Assembly (NCBI RefSeq): GCF_021390595.1
Contig: NZ_JAJEJR010000001.1
Coordinates: 930,001 to 994,000, forward strand
DNA: 64,000 bases
DNA from: Paraburkholderia sp. HP33-1
GTDB lineage: Bacteria; Pseudomonadota; Gammaproteobacteria; Burkholderiales; Burkholderiaceae
Reading direction: 5' to 3'
Position 1 is the first letter of the stretch. Every line of letters starts with the position of its first letter. The position numbers and the translations under genes are program-made. Of this stretch, positions 35,491-46,251 are shown in pieces. Below the pieces are notes generated by a model, which was given only the letters and a program-made list of their open reading frames with translations, was not told the origin of the DNA and searched no databases.

Positions 35491-36207
35491 ATGTCTATCC
35501 GTTTCGATCCCGCTGACGCCCACTGGCGCGTCGCGCCTTTGGCCACTTTCAGCGCCGCCCAGAAAGACTGGCTGACCCGCGGCGGTTCACTGACCGCGCA
35601 TCTGCGCGCGCTCGGAGCGGTCGCGGTACGCGTGACGCGCGAAGCGGTCGCGCTGCCGTGGTCCGACGAAGCCGCCGCGCTCGGACTCGCGCCGCGCGCG
35701 CCGGTGTGGGTGCGCGAAGTGGTGCTGTCGGTCGATGACGTGCCGTTCGTCGCCGCGCATAGCGTGACGCCACGCGCCGCGAGCGTCGGCATCTGGCAGG
35801 CGACGCGGCGGCTGCGCACGCGGCCCCTCGCGGAGTTGCTGTATAGCGATAGCAGTGTCGCGCGTTCGTCGCTGGTGAGCCGCAGGGTGGGGGAACAGCA
35901 TCCGTTGTATCGGTTGGCCGCGCGTGAATTCGACGGCGGCGATCGGCAAGCGCCGCATGCGCTGGTCGCGCGTCGCTCGGTGTTCGAGCGTCATGGCGCG
36001 CCGCTGATGGTGACCGAATGCATGTTGCCGGCATTGTGGGAGCATTTGCGTGCGTTGGACGCGGCCGCTCGCGCGCACGCTGCCGCCTCAGGCGCCGGCG
36101 CGGCGCATATCGCGCACGGGCGGATGCGCGAACACGGTCGTCCACTCGATCACACCGCGTCGCGCGCGCACAGCGTGCCGCGTAGCGCCGACGAGCGGAG
36201 CCGCTGA
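35491..36207 (+). CDS. ubiC: Chorismate--pyruvate lyase
   Basis: 238 residues. UbiC converts chorismate to 4-hydroxybenzoate and pyruvate, the first committed step of ubiquinone synthesis. Recognised by [15 protein letters not shown] near the N-terminus, [21 protein letters not shown], and [19 protein letters not shown] near the C-terminus. The last about 50 residues ([10 protein letters not shown]...) are an unconserved, likely disordered extension compared with the roughly 165-200 residues usual in the family. It follows the htpG terminator, with its own promoter implied. The next gene starts within its stop codon. Confidence 0.88.
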   Translation: MSIRFDPADAHWRVAPLATFSAAQKDWLTRGGSLTAHLRALGAVAVRVTREAVALPWSDEAAALGLAPRAPVWVREVVLSVDDVPFVAAHSVTPRAASVGIWQATRRLRTRPLAELLYSDSSVARSSLVSRRVGEQHPLYRLAAREFDGGDRQAPHALVARRSVFERHGAPLMVTECMLPALWEHLRALDAAARAHAAASGAGAAHIAHGRMREHGRPLDHTASRAHSVPRSADERSR

Positions 36208-36683
36208 TGTTGCGCGGCTTTCCCCCGGTCGTCGCTGCCGACACGCACACGCTGATACTCGGCAGTTTTCCCGGCGAAGCGTCGCTGGCCGCGGTGCAGT
36301 ACTACGCGCACCCGCGCAATCAGTTCTGGAAGTTATTAGGTGCCGTGTTTGGCGAATCGGAATTGCATGCGCTCGACTACGATGCGCGTCTCGAACGCGT
36401 GTTGAAGCACGGCGTCGGCATCTGGGACGTGCTCGCCGCGTGCCATCGTGAAGGCAGTCTTGATTCGGCGATCCGGAATGCGAAGCCGAACGACTTCGAT
36501 TCGCTGCTCGAGCATGCGCCGTTGCTGAAGAAGGTTTGCTTCAACGGCAAGACCGCAGGGCGATTTGCCGAAGTGATCGGGGCTGCCGGGTATGAAACGC
36601 TCGTGCTGCCTTCGTCGAGCCCGGCGAATGCGACGCTTTCTTTCGATCAGAAGCTTGTCATTTGGCAGGGAATCCGCTGCTGA
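36207..36683 (+). CDS. DNA-deoxyinosine/uracil-DNA glycosylase superfamily protein
   Basis: 158 residues. UDG-fold, similar to the DNA-deoxyinosine glycosylase (Mug-like) subgroup: LILGSFPGEASLAAVQYYAHPRNQFW contains the GxxPG-type active-site loop, and LVLPSSSPANATLSFDQK is the minor-groove loop. It would excise deaminated bases (hypoxanthine or uracil). ATG at 36207 overlaps the ubiC TGA by one base, indicating translational coupling. Confidence 0.85.
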   Translation: MLRGFPPVVAADTHTLILGSFPGEASLAAVQYYAHPRNQFWKLLGAVFGESELHALDYDARLERVLKHGVGIWDVLAACHREGSLDSAIRNAKPNDFDSLLEHAPLLKKVCFNGKTAGRFAEVIGAAGYETLVLPSSSPANATLSFDQKLVIWQGIRC

Positions 36684-36871
36684 CTGCGGCGAATCCCCGT
36701 TCCAGGATCAGTAGTGCCGCGATAGATTCGTTTGGATCGACGTGGGCAGTGCGGCGCGGTCTGGCGAACGGCGAGTTCCAAGGTTATAACCGCCGTTGGC
36801 CATGATCAAGATCGCCGCACTGTCCTGCGCCAAACAAGCCATACGAACTTTGCATCCGGCGGCAAATTCGC

Positions 36872-38350
36872 TCATGGCGACTGCACCTGCACCGGAGCCC
36901 ACGGCTGGCCCGACGCCTGCGGGGCGATCACGAGGTAGCGGTGCTTGTCATCGGAGGAACTCACACCTGGCGTGACCAGTTGACGAATCTGGCCGAGCGC
37001 GTTGACGATCGCGGAGCCCGCTGGATTGGTCATGAAGTTCGCGAGAACTTGCACGTTGCCAGTGCCGTCGGGATTGTCGGCCAGGCCCAGCACATAGGGC
37101 TGCTTCGCTTGCAGGCCGGTGACGGCGGCCTGGAGCACCTGCACGAGACCCTGATCAAACAACGCGACAGTCGTCGGTGCATCGGCGGCGTCTGTCGGCT
37201 TGGTCGATCCCGCCGGCACTAATGTAATGTGGGCACTCTGACCAGCGAGGCCGAGTGCCTGCAGGTTCTGCGACCCATCACCTTCCGGCACCGCGTTCGG
37301 CACATAGGTGACTGCTTGCGGCGCCTGCCCGATCGGTATGGTTGCGATGACCTTGTTGGTCAGCGTATCGATTGCAGTCATTGCATCGGCGTTCTCGAGA
37401 CCGACGTAGATGCGGCTACCGTCACCCGACGGCCAGAGCCCATGCGGCAGGTTACCGACCGGAACTGTCGCGACCTGCGAGAAGTCATCCGTTCGGAACA
37501 CCTTGACAACATTCAGGCCGCCGACCGTCACGTACGCGAACATGCCGTTGGCGTTATGCACGATGTTTACATGGTTGGTAATCGGGCCCGTGTCGAGTGT
37601 CTTGATCAGCGCGAATGGCGGCCTCGCATCGAACACCTGCACCTTACCCACGTCCTTGAGCGTGAACCAGACCTGCTTGCCGTCAGGGGTCGCGGCAATG
37701 TCCGGACAGAACGGGCTTGCCTGCTTGACTGCGCCGACGATCTTGTGGTCAGCCACGGAAACTATCTCAGTCTCCGGATTGAAGGATGAGCAGACGTAAC
37801 CATACTTCCCGTCCGATGAGAAGATTTGCATGCCAGGGCCAGCTGGGACAGTTATGCGTGTTTTCTCCTCGAACGTCGTCCCGTCGAGTACCGCGACGTA
37901 GTTTTCGCCGCGCACGGTCACCCAGACTTCCTTTCCATCAGGCGTAAAGAAGGCCTCGTGAGGCGAGCGGCCAACGTAGGTGACATGATTGATGGCGTTC
38001 GTCTGCGTATCGATGAATGAAACCGAGTTCGATCCGATGGAGACGACCGCGATCGTGCGATGGTCCGGTGAGTAACCCATCCCATGCACCAGCAATTGGC
38101 CTTTGTACAACGGACTGAAATTGCCCGGCGACGGGTCGCCGAGGCGAATCAGGCCGACCAGCTTGTTGTCGGCCGGGTCGATCACCGACACCGTGTTCGA
38201 AAACTGCTCGGCGGCATAAACCCGATCATGGTGGCTTACCGGAATGTCGGGATCGGCGAGCGATCCCGGCGCCTGCCCTGCCCAGGCGTGCTGCGCTGCG
38301 GCCAGCGCGGCTGCAGACAGTGCGATGGTGAAAATTGTTGTGGGTTTCAT
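36872..38350 (-). CDS. Secreted YVTN-type beta-propeller protein
   Basis: 492 residues. A signal peptide (MKPTTIFTIALSAAALAAAQHAWA) is followed by seven blade-like repeats with YVTN/YncE-type sequences, for example VYAAEQFSNTVSVIDPADNKLVGL and GSRIYVGLENADAMTAIDT. The C-terminal 120 residues form a different domain of unknown type. Periplasmic location is expected; the function is unknown. The start ATG 38350 follows AGGAGCAGTG; the preceding GTG belongs to the coupled upstream stop region. It overlaps the stop of the DUF305 gene, so the two form an operon. Confidence 0.88.
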   Translation of the reverse strand: MKPTTIFTIALSAAALAAAQHAWAGQAPGSLADPDIPVSHHDRVYAAEQFSNTVSVIDPADNKLVGLIRLGDPSPGNFSPLYKGQLLVHGMGYSPDHRTIAVVSIGSNSVSFIDTQTNAINHVTYVGRSPHEAFFTPDGKEVWVTVRGENYVAVLDGTTFEEKTRITVPAGPGMQIFSSDGKYGYVCSSFNPETEIVSVADHKIVGAVKQASPFCPDIAATPDGKQVWFTLKDVGKVQVFDARPPFALIKTLDTGPITNHVNIVHNANGMFAYVTVGGLNVVKVFRTDDFSQVATVPVGNLPHGLWPSGDGSRIYVGLENADAMTAIDTLTNKVIATIPIGQAPQAVTYVPNAVPEGDGSQNLQALGLAGQSAHITLVPAGSTKPTDAADAPTTVALFDQGLVQVLQAAVTGLQAKQPYVLGLADNPDGTGNVQVLANFMTNPAGSAIVNALGQIRQLVTPGVSSSDDKHRYLVIAPQASGQPWAPVQVQSP

Positions 38351-38844
38351 CACTGCTCCTCTCGCGTAGTGTTCGGCATATCCATTTGCATGCCGGGGTG
38401 GGGCGTCGGGTGGGTGTGGGCGGCGGGAGCGGAAGCCGGCTTTTGCTGGTCTTGAGCAGGCGCCGACGGCGGCAATGGCTGGCCGAGCGCGACGCGCATG
38501 GCGACAATTTCCTGCTGTTGCTCGACGACGATTTCTTGCGCGATGCGACGCAATTGTTCGTTGTGGCCATAGCGCAGTTCAGCCTGTGCCATGTCGATGG
38601 CGCCTTGATGGTGAGGCACCATCATTGCGACGAAATCACGATCGACATCGCCTGTCGGCTTCACGGACATACCTTCCATCATCCTTGTCATGGCGGCATC
38701 GTTCTCCGCCAGAAAGGGCGCTTCGTCAGAAGCCGCGGTCTGCAAACCTGCAGTGAATGCACGCGAATCACAAAGCGCTGAGATCGCAAGGGCGATGACG
38801 ACGCTCAGGATCGTTCGCGCGGTACGAGGAACGGGGGTGCGCAC
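38350..38844 (-). CDS. DUF305 periplasmic protein
   Basis: 164 residues from a GTG start at 38844 preceded by AGGAG. It has a signal peptide and a DUF305 four-helix-bundle domain: DVDRDFVAMMVPHHQGAIDMAQAEL with the MMVPHHQGAI motif, whose two adjacent His and Met residues could bind copper, and a His/Met/Pro-rich tail (AAHTHPTPHPGMQMDMPN). Metal-binding and copper tolerance is inferred from these residues. The stop overlaps the ATG of the beta-propeller gene by four bases. Confidence 0.9.
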   Translation of the reverse strand: MRTPVPRTARTILSVVIALAISALCDSRAFTAGLQTAASDEAPFLAENDAAMTRMMEGMSVKPTGDVDRDFVAMMVPHHQGAIDMAQAELRYGHNEQLRRIAQEIVVEQQQEIVAMRVALGQPLPPSAPAQDQQKPASAPAAHTHPTPHPGMQMDMPNTTREEQ

Positions 38845-39736
38845 GATGATTCTCCTGTTGTGGTTGGCACGTGTCTCATTCGAGTGAACCCGTCGGATGC
38901 GAGGTTATTCCGTGTGCCTGACACTTTTTTCGCGGAAGACGTGCTGGCTTGACCTTTCGAGCTTTCCGGAGGCCCATGTTCGCAGTCCACACCAAAGTGT
39001 CGCTCCGAATCACGGCATCTTTGTCCGAGGACGCGACGAACATGATCGCCGCATGAAGGTCCGTTGCTGGACGCCGAGCCGACATTTGAGTGACAGCCCG
39101 GGCTCTCGGGGGAGAGGCCGGAGTTGGCCGCATCTTGCCGCATACCGCTTGCAGAGGTTTGCAATCTGCCCGGTCGATTTAGACCTGCTGCCCTACGTTG
39201 AGAATTTTCATCATTTATGGCGCAACCATCAGGAATTTTCACAACGCACGGCACAGGCCAGGACATGCGTGCCACCGTTAGTGAAAAAGCCCTTTGGAAT
39301 CAGCGTCGCGGTTTTCACTTGCCGCGTCACTCGACACGAGGATCGCTTTCTGCACGGCGCTCGTGCAACCCGGTCATGTCGGGCCGATAGCAAGCGTGTC
39401 ACGAAACACGCCCGCACCCAGCATTGCGTCTGTCAGCAGTGACGGCAGCGCTGCAAGCACCCGCTCAATGCGTGCATCAGGAGCGGCATCAGGCGACGTC
39501 CGCTCGGGCGGAGTGCCCAAAGGCTCGGCAACACCGGAGCATCATCACCGGTAACGTCTTTTTTGTCCATTTCAGACTTTTATTTTATTTTTCGCCTATA
39601 GTCCCAATGCGGATACGCCGCCAGGGACAGGGGCGCCGTCCGGGGGGACAGTGCCGTTCAGGTCGCTGGCCTCCGGTGCGCAGTCCTTACAACAAGCCGT
39701 TCTGAACTGGATACACCACTCCTAGGAGCGAATAAG
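38845..39736. other. Long gene-poor region, probably degenerate
   Basis: 892 bases between the DUF305 gene and the binding-protein gene. Several open frames of 80-180 codons exist on both strands, but none has a good start, ribosome site and believable composition together. On the minus strand around 39360-39530 one frame reads like a remnant (AEPLGTPPERTSPDAAPDAR and LTDAMLGAGVFRDTLAIGPT) and is then broken by stops. The right end has an AT-rich stretch at 39557-39603 that may hold the promoter of the binding-protein gene, with a Shine-Dalgarno CTAGGAGCG before 39737. Confidence 0.4.
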
Positions 39737-40519
39737 ATGAAGAAACTGATTGCAGCCTTTTCGGTTACCCTGCTTGCCATATCCGCAGGCGCCGCCCACG
39801 CAAAGGACTGGAGCACCATCCGCTTTGGCACCGACGCGACCTATGCACCGTTCGAATCGAAGGCAGCCGATGGCAAGCTTGTCGGTTTCGACATCGATCT
39901 CGGCAATGAAATCTGCGCGCGCCTGAAAGCGAAGTGTGTGTGGTCCGAAAACGACTTCGACGGGATGATCCCGGCCCTGAAGGCCAGGAAGTTCGATGCG
40001 GTGCTGTCGTCGATGTCGATCACGCCGCAACGGGCCGAACAGATCGCCTTCTCGACAAAGATCTACAACCAGCCGACACGCCTCGTCGTGAAGAAGGGCG
40101 CGACGATCCTGCCGACTGTGGAGTCGCTGAAGGGCAAGTCGGTGGGAGTCGAGCAGGGCACGACCCAGGAAACCTATGCGAAGACCTTCTGGGCACCGAA
40201 GGGAGCGAACGTCGTGTCATACGAGAATCAGGATCAGGTCTATGCCGATCTTCTGTCGGGCCGCCTGGATGCGACGCTGCAGGACGAAGTGCAGGCTGAC
40301 CTGGGCTTCCTGAAGACGCCCCGCGGCGCGGGCTACCAGTTCGTCGGCGAAGAACTGGTCGACGAAAAGGTGCTCGGCGTCGGCGCTGGCATCGGTCTGC
40401 GCAAGGACGACCCCGACCTGAAGGCAAAGATCGATCAAGCCATCGCGGACATGCTCAAGGACGGCACTTACAAGAAACTCGCGGCCAAGTACTTCGCCTT
40501 CGACATTTACGGCGGTTGA
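39737..40519 (+). CDS. Periplasmic amino-acid-binding protein (HisJ/ArgT, cationic amino acid type)
   Basis: 260 residues. A signal peptide (MKKLIAAFSVTLLAISAGAAHA) is followed by a type II periplasmic-binding domain. IRFGTDATYAPFESKAADGKLVGFDIDLGNEIC is the cluster 3 signature; MIPALKARKFDAVLSSMSITPQRAEQIAFS and SVGVEQGTTQETYA are also typical of lysine/arginine/ornithine binding proteins. No permease or ATPase gene is adjacent, so it is either an orphan receptor or feeds a transporter encoded elsewhere. Ribosome site TAGGAGCG. Confidence 0.92.
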   Translation: MKKLIAAFSVTLLAISAGAAHAKDWSTIRFGTDATYAPFESKAADGKLVGFDIDLGNEICARLKAKCVWSENDFDGMIPALKARKFDAVLSSMSITPQRAEQIAFSTKIYNQPTRLVVKKGATILPTVESLKGKSVGVEQGTTQETYAKTFWAPKGANVVSYENQDQVYADLLSGRLDATLQDEVQADLGFLKTPRGAGYQFVGEELVDEKVLGVGAGIGLRKDDPDLKAKIDQAIADMLKDGTYKKLAAKYFAFDIYGG

Positions 40520-40757
40520 TGGGATGCTGTGCGGGGGGCGTAGCCCTGCGCACGATGCCTGAGATTGGAAGCGCGCGATGCTGCGATAAAACGCGAGCTA
40601 CGCGCGCCGCGCAACCTCGGAGGCAACGGCCCGCATGGAGGAGGGCTACGGGAAGGGCCGGCCGGTCAGGGGCTCGTCGATGTCAAATTGACCAAAACCC
40701 CAACATATTCTGGTTCCTGGTCGGTGAGGTGATAGAACGGGATCTGGTTGACATGGA

Positions 40758-40988
40758 CTATCCGGCCCGGCTCGACGCGTTGCTCGAACAGTCGCCGGTA
40801 TGTCTGCTCGCTTCGCGCGATGCGATGCCACGGGCAATGAATTCGCTTTGGTTGCGACGGCGTTCAATGCTCTCGCGGATCGATTGCTCGACGAAACCCG
40901 ACAGCGTTTCTCCTTCGCCGAGGACGCTTTCGGCGGCGTCGCGTAGTTCCGGTTCAACCCGGATGGATGGAAAGGCGGCAAATTTCAT
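40758..40988 (-). CDS. Ribbon-helix-helix antitoxin-like protein, C-terminally altered
   Basis: 76 residues. FAAFPSIRVEPELRDAAESVLGEGETLSGFVEQSIRESIERRR reads as a ribbon-helix-helix repressor of the YlcI/ParD-like antitoxin type. After EFIARGIASREASRHTGD the family continues with an acidic toxin-binding tail; here it ends soon after in a short Ser-rich end, which suggests a frameshift or truncation. No toxin gene (RelE/ParE type) is adjacent: the 238 bases beyond its stop, up to the binding-protein gene, have only an unassigned coding-like segment. A perfect 24-base palindrome lies 11 bases before its ATG. Confidence 0.65.
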   Translation of the reverse strand: MKFAAFPSIRVEPELRDAAESVLGEGETLSGFVEQSIRESIERRRNQSEFIARGIASREASRHTGDCSSNASSRAG

Positions 40989-40998
40989 GGGGTCTCAC

Positions 40999-41022
40999 AA
41001 AGCATCGCAATTGCGATGCTTT
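40999..41022. promoter_or_regulatory. Perfect 24-base palindrome, operator of the antitoxin-like gene
   Basis: The half-site AAAGCATCGCAA is followed directly by its exact reverse complement. It begins 11 bases upstream of the antitoxin-like start codon, the usual position of the autoregulatory operator of ribbon-helix-helix antitoxins. Confidence 0.7.
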
Positions 41023-41073
41023 ATCCGCCGCTAGCCATGCTGGCGCAAGTCAACCGGTCGGCCGAATCCACCG

Positions 41074-41568
41074 TCATAGCTTGAGTGCAAGGAACCGGGT
41101 GCCGTCCACCGGATTCTCGTAGTAGGGCGCGGTTTCGACGAACCCCAACCGCTCGTAAATGCCCTGTGCAAAACGGGTTTGCGGAACTGAGTCGAGAACC
41201 AGCGTCGAGAATCCCAATGACTTCGCTTTCCTGATCACCGATGTGACCAGCGTTTCGCCAAGCGACAACCCTCTGAATGCTTCGCGAACATAGAGCCGCT
41301 TGATTTCCGCGGTCTCTGCCGTATGACGAAGCAGCCCCGCGCAACCGGCGAGTTCGCCGCCGGCGTCTGCGACGAAGAACATGCCGGATGGCAAGGTATA
41401 AACGGGTTCGAACGCGTCCATTTCAGCGTCGAATCCCCGGTACGACAGATCCATATCCAGCCAGCGGACATACTCGCGGATCAAGGCGACGAGGCTGTGC
41501 GTATCGGCGGGGAAAACGGCTTCGCGAACGATCGGCCGCGGCGTTTGCATGGCGGCTCTCAGATCCAT
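41074..41568 (-). CDS. GNAT-family N-acetyltransferase
   Basis: 164 residues. GNAT fold: motif A is RLYVREAFRGLSLGETLV (acetyl-CoA pyrophosphate loop) followed by a helix, and the late strand and motif B occur in FAQGIYERLGFVE. The N-terminal strand-helix (ADTHSLVALIREYVRWL) is also typical. Substrate unknown. The gene overlaps the stop of the cupin gene by ten bases, so they form a translationally coupled pair; ATG at 41550 is an alternative start with a GAGAG site. Confidence 0.88.
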   Translation of the reverse strand: MDLRAAMQTPRPIVREAVFPADTHSLVALIREYVRWLDMDLSYRGFDAEMDAFEPVYTLPSGMFFVADAGGELAGCAGLLRHTAETAEIKRLYVREAFRGLSLGETLVTSVIRKAKSLGFSTLVLDSVPQTRFAQGIYERLGFVETAPYYENPVDGTRFLALKL

Positions 41569-41960
41569 ACGTCGTTTTCGGCCGTTCTTTCGTTGGTCGT
41601 ATCGCCGGTGTTGACGACGCCGCGCGGTTCGATCAGCAGCAGCTTCACTTCGGACCCGGCATACGGCTTGTGCTCGACTCCCTTTGGAACCACCGCCATT
41701 TCTCCGGGCAACAGTTCGATCGAACGGTCGCGGAAGTCGATGCGCAACCGGCCTTCGAGGACGATGAACGTTTCGTCGGTATCGGCATGCCGATGCCAGA
41801 CGAAATCGCCGACTAGCTTTACGACCTTGAACTGATAGTCATTCATTTCAGCAACGACGCGCGGCTGCCAGTGGCCGTCGATCTGACTGATCTTGTCGAG
41901 CAGGTTGATCGTCTTGTATTGGCCGCGTTGCTCCGGTGTTGGCTGGGAATCGCTGTGCAT
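41559..41960 (-). CDS. Cupin-domain protein
   Basis: 133 residues. The double-stranded beta-helix metal motifs are present: GDFVWHRHADTDETFIVLEGRLRI (His, His, Glu) and LLPGEMAVVPKGVEHKPYA (second His). It would bind a metal, but the reaction is unknown. Cytoplasmic. It is the first gene of a pair with the GNAT gene on the minus strand. Confidence 0.88.
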   Translation of the reverse strand: MHSDSQPTPEQRGQYKTINLLDKISQIDGHWQPRVVAEMNDYQFKVVKLVGDFVWHRHADTDETFIVLEGRLRIDFRDRSIELLPGEMAVVPKGVEHKPYAGSEVKLLLIEPRGVVNTGDTTNERTAENDVWI

Positions 41961-42041
41961 GGTGGCTCCATTGCGGTGATACGTGGAACAGAGCTTAGTC
42001 CGGCCGCCGGCGGGTGTCTTGAACGATCGTGCAGGCTTGCG

Positions 42042-42869
42042 CTAGCCGGCGCGCCGATCGCTCATTATCGCGAGCCAACGTGCGGGAGGGATTCCGTACG
42101 CGTGGCGAAAATGTCGGGTCATGTGGCTCTGGTCGGCGAAGCCGGCGGCGGCCGCGGTGTCCACGAGGCAAACGCCGCGCAGCATCATCGCGCGCGCCGC
42201 TTCGAGCCGGCGCATGACCAGATAGTGATGGGGACTGGTACCGTAAAAGGTTCTGAAATCGCGCGACAGGCTCCAGCGGTCCTCTCCGCTGACGGCGGCG
42301 AGTTCATCGAGCGTGACGGCGCGGGTGCACGATGCATGCAGATATTCCCGCGCCCGCTGCGCTGCCGCGAAATTTGCGGATTTGCGCGTCGGTCGTGCGC
42401 CCGACGCGTTATCCAGCGCGAGCGCGAGGCCGGCGAGAGCGTCGTCGCGTTCGAGTGGCTCCGCGTCGCCGCGCATCTGGCGCAGCGCTGCTTTCGTCGC
42501 TTCGAACAGGCGCGGATCGTTCGTGACCCCGCCTTCGACGAACGGCAGGGGGCGGCCGCCGAGGACTTCCTGGATCGCAGCGGGCTGTACGTAAATCATC
42601 TGGTAACGAAATCCCTCCTTCGTGCCGGCCTGACCGTCGTGCACTTCGTCGGGATGGAGAACCATCGTCTGTCCGGGCAGGCTGGTGCGCAAACCGCGCC
42701 GGTAATGGAAGCATTGGACGCCTGAGAGGGTCAGGCCAATCGCATACGTGTCGTGCCGATGCATCGAGTACGCGTTGCCATGGAAAAACGCTTCGATGCG
42801 TTCGATTCCGTCAGTGGGTTCCGAACGGGAAATCCAGTCGGATTGGAGTTGGTTGATGTCGTCGTCCAT
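42042..42869 (-). CDS. AraC-family transcription regulator
   Basis: 275 residues. The N-terminal effector domain (AraC-binding type) begins ERIEAFFHGNAYSMHRHDTYAIGLTLSG, with the HRHD metal/ligand motif and cupin-like repeat. The C-terminal AraC HTH pair is TLDELAAVSGEDRWSLSRDFRTFYGTSPHHYLVMRRLEAAR and AAAAGFADQSHMTRHFRHAYGIPPARW. Start ATG at 42869 follows CGGAGCG. It is encoded next to the cupin/GNAT pair, in the same direction and upstream of it, so it may regulate them. Its effector is unknown. Confidence 0.9.
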   Translation of the reverse strand: MDDDINQLQSDWISRSEPTDGIERIEAFFHGNAYSMHRHDTYAIGLTLSGVQCFHYRRGLRTSLPGQTMVLHPDEVHDGQAGTKEGFRYQMIYVQPAAIQEVLGGRPLPFVEGGVTNDPRLFEATKAALRQMRGDAEPLERDDALAGLALALDNASGARPTRKSANFAAAQRAREYLHASCTRAVTLDELAAVSGEDRWSLSRDFRTFYGTSPHHYLVMRRLEAARAMMLRGVCLVDTAAAAGFADQSHMTRHFRHAYGIPPARWLAIMSDRRAG

Positions 42870-43194
42870 CACACGCTCCGGCTTGGTTTGGCAGATCTGC
42901 GGGAACATCGAGATCAGATCATTGTAGCGGCGCGAATGCTCGCACGCCTGGCATGCGTGATAGTGCGACTGACCGAATTCTCCCCGTAGCACAAAAATGA
43001 GGCAGAATCCAAACGAGCGACCCGCTGCGCGAAGCCGTCCGCCGTGTTCGCTTAAGCGTTCCGCTCAGGCGTTCCGGGGCCCCGCATCGCCATGTGCCAG
43101 GGTCCTCGTGTTGTCGTTTTCCTGATCGAAATTTGCGCATCCTGCCCCGTATCACGCGCGAGATGCCTTTCAACCGCCCGCCCAGAGCCCAGCA
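42870..43194. other. Intergenic region between AraC gene and icd
   Basis: 325 bases separating divergent genes. The region upstream of icd shows no terminator and no clear ribosome site: the CAGCAATG before the start has only a weak purine stretch. An in-frame extension of the AraC gene to 42992 is open but unconserved. No small gene or RNA seen. Confidence 0.35.
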
Positions 43195-45435
<2,241 letters not shown>

Positions 45436-45520
45436 CGTGACGCGTGAAGTGAGGTGATGGCGAGCCGCCAGTGGGCGGCTCGTCGCAGGGAAGGGCGGCG
45501 AGTGCCACCGGTGAGCGCGT

Positions 45521-46207
45521 TCAGTACTGCACGATGATCGCGACTCGCCGGTTCGCCGCTCTTGCCGCCGCGTCATCGCCTGCGACCAGCGGGAAATTGT
45601 CCGCCCGCCCGATCGCGGCCAGCCGATGCGGCTCGATTCCGCGCTCGACCAGATACCTGACCACCGCCCCCGCGCGAGCCGAGGACAGCTCCCAGTTGGA
45701 CACATACTTCGCGGTCGAAATCGGCACACTGTCGGTATGCCCTTCGACGAGCACATTCCCGGTCGCATCCTTTTGCAGTACCTGCGCGATCTGATTCAGT
45801 ACCTCGAACGAATCCGGCAGAAGCCGCGCATCGCCGGCGTTGAACAGGATCTTCGCGTTGACGCCGATTTCGACGCCGTGCGGCAGGTCCGTCACCGTGA
45901 TCAGCCCCTTCTCGCGCAGCGCATCGAGCAATGCGCTCAGCCGCTTGCGCGCTTCCTGTTGCGTGGCGCCCGCCGGCGCGGGCGTGCTCTGCTGCGCCGT
46001 TTTCGTTTCGAGCATCTGATACCTGAGCTCGAGTTGCTTCGATTTCGCCAACTGCAACACATACAGCGCGAGGAACAACACCATCATCGTCGTGATGAGG
46101 TCCGCGTACGAGATCAGCCAGCGGCCGCCCTCGGTGCCTTCGCCGCCGTGCCCGTCGCGCTCGTCGGCGCCGCTTGGCGGGCGTTTGCCGTCAGACGTCG
46201 TTTGCAT
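45521..46207 (-). CDS. MotB-like stator protein with OmpA peptidoglycan-binding domain
   Basis: 228 residues. A short cytoplasmic N-terminus is followed by the membrane helix WLISYADLITTMMVLFLALY, containing the stator proton-accepting Asp (about residue 36, equivalent to MotB Asp32). The C-terminal OmpA-type domain has VLVEGHTDSVPIS and ELSSARAGAVVRYLVERGI, which bind peptidoglycan. It completes a stator with the MotA-like protein 44 bases upstream. Domain order and both key features are intact, so it should anchor and conduct ions; the ion is not identifiable here. No flagellar genes other than this operon are in the window. Confidence 0.93.
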   Translation of the reverse strand: MQTTSDGKRPPSGADERDGHGGEGTEGGRWLISYADLITTMMVLFLALYVLQLAKSKQLELRYQMLETKTAQQSTPAPAGATQQEARKRLSALLDALREKGLITVTDLPHGVEIGVNAKILFNAGDARLLPDSFEVLNQIAQVLQKDATGNVLVEGHTDSVPISTAKYVSNWELSSARAGAVVRYLVERGIEPHRLAAIGRADNFPLVAGDDAAARAANRRVAIIVQY

Positions 46208-46251
46208 GGGTGATTAATCCGTTTCGAATGGCAGCGCGCTTCATGGCGGGC

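Noticed and set aside
35549..36250. 233-codon minus-strand frame antisense to ubiC
   Set aside because: Arg/Ala-only composition; shadow of ubiC.
38805..39275. 156-codon minus-strand frame in the gene-poor region
   Set aside because: Composition does not look like protein and it runs into the DUF305 start; no motif recognised.
40520..40757. Toxin gene downstream of the antitoxin-like gene
   Set aside because: A coding-like minus-strand stretch (about 40 codons) exists but has no start and no resemblance to ParE/RelE.
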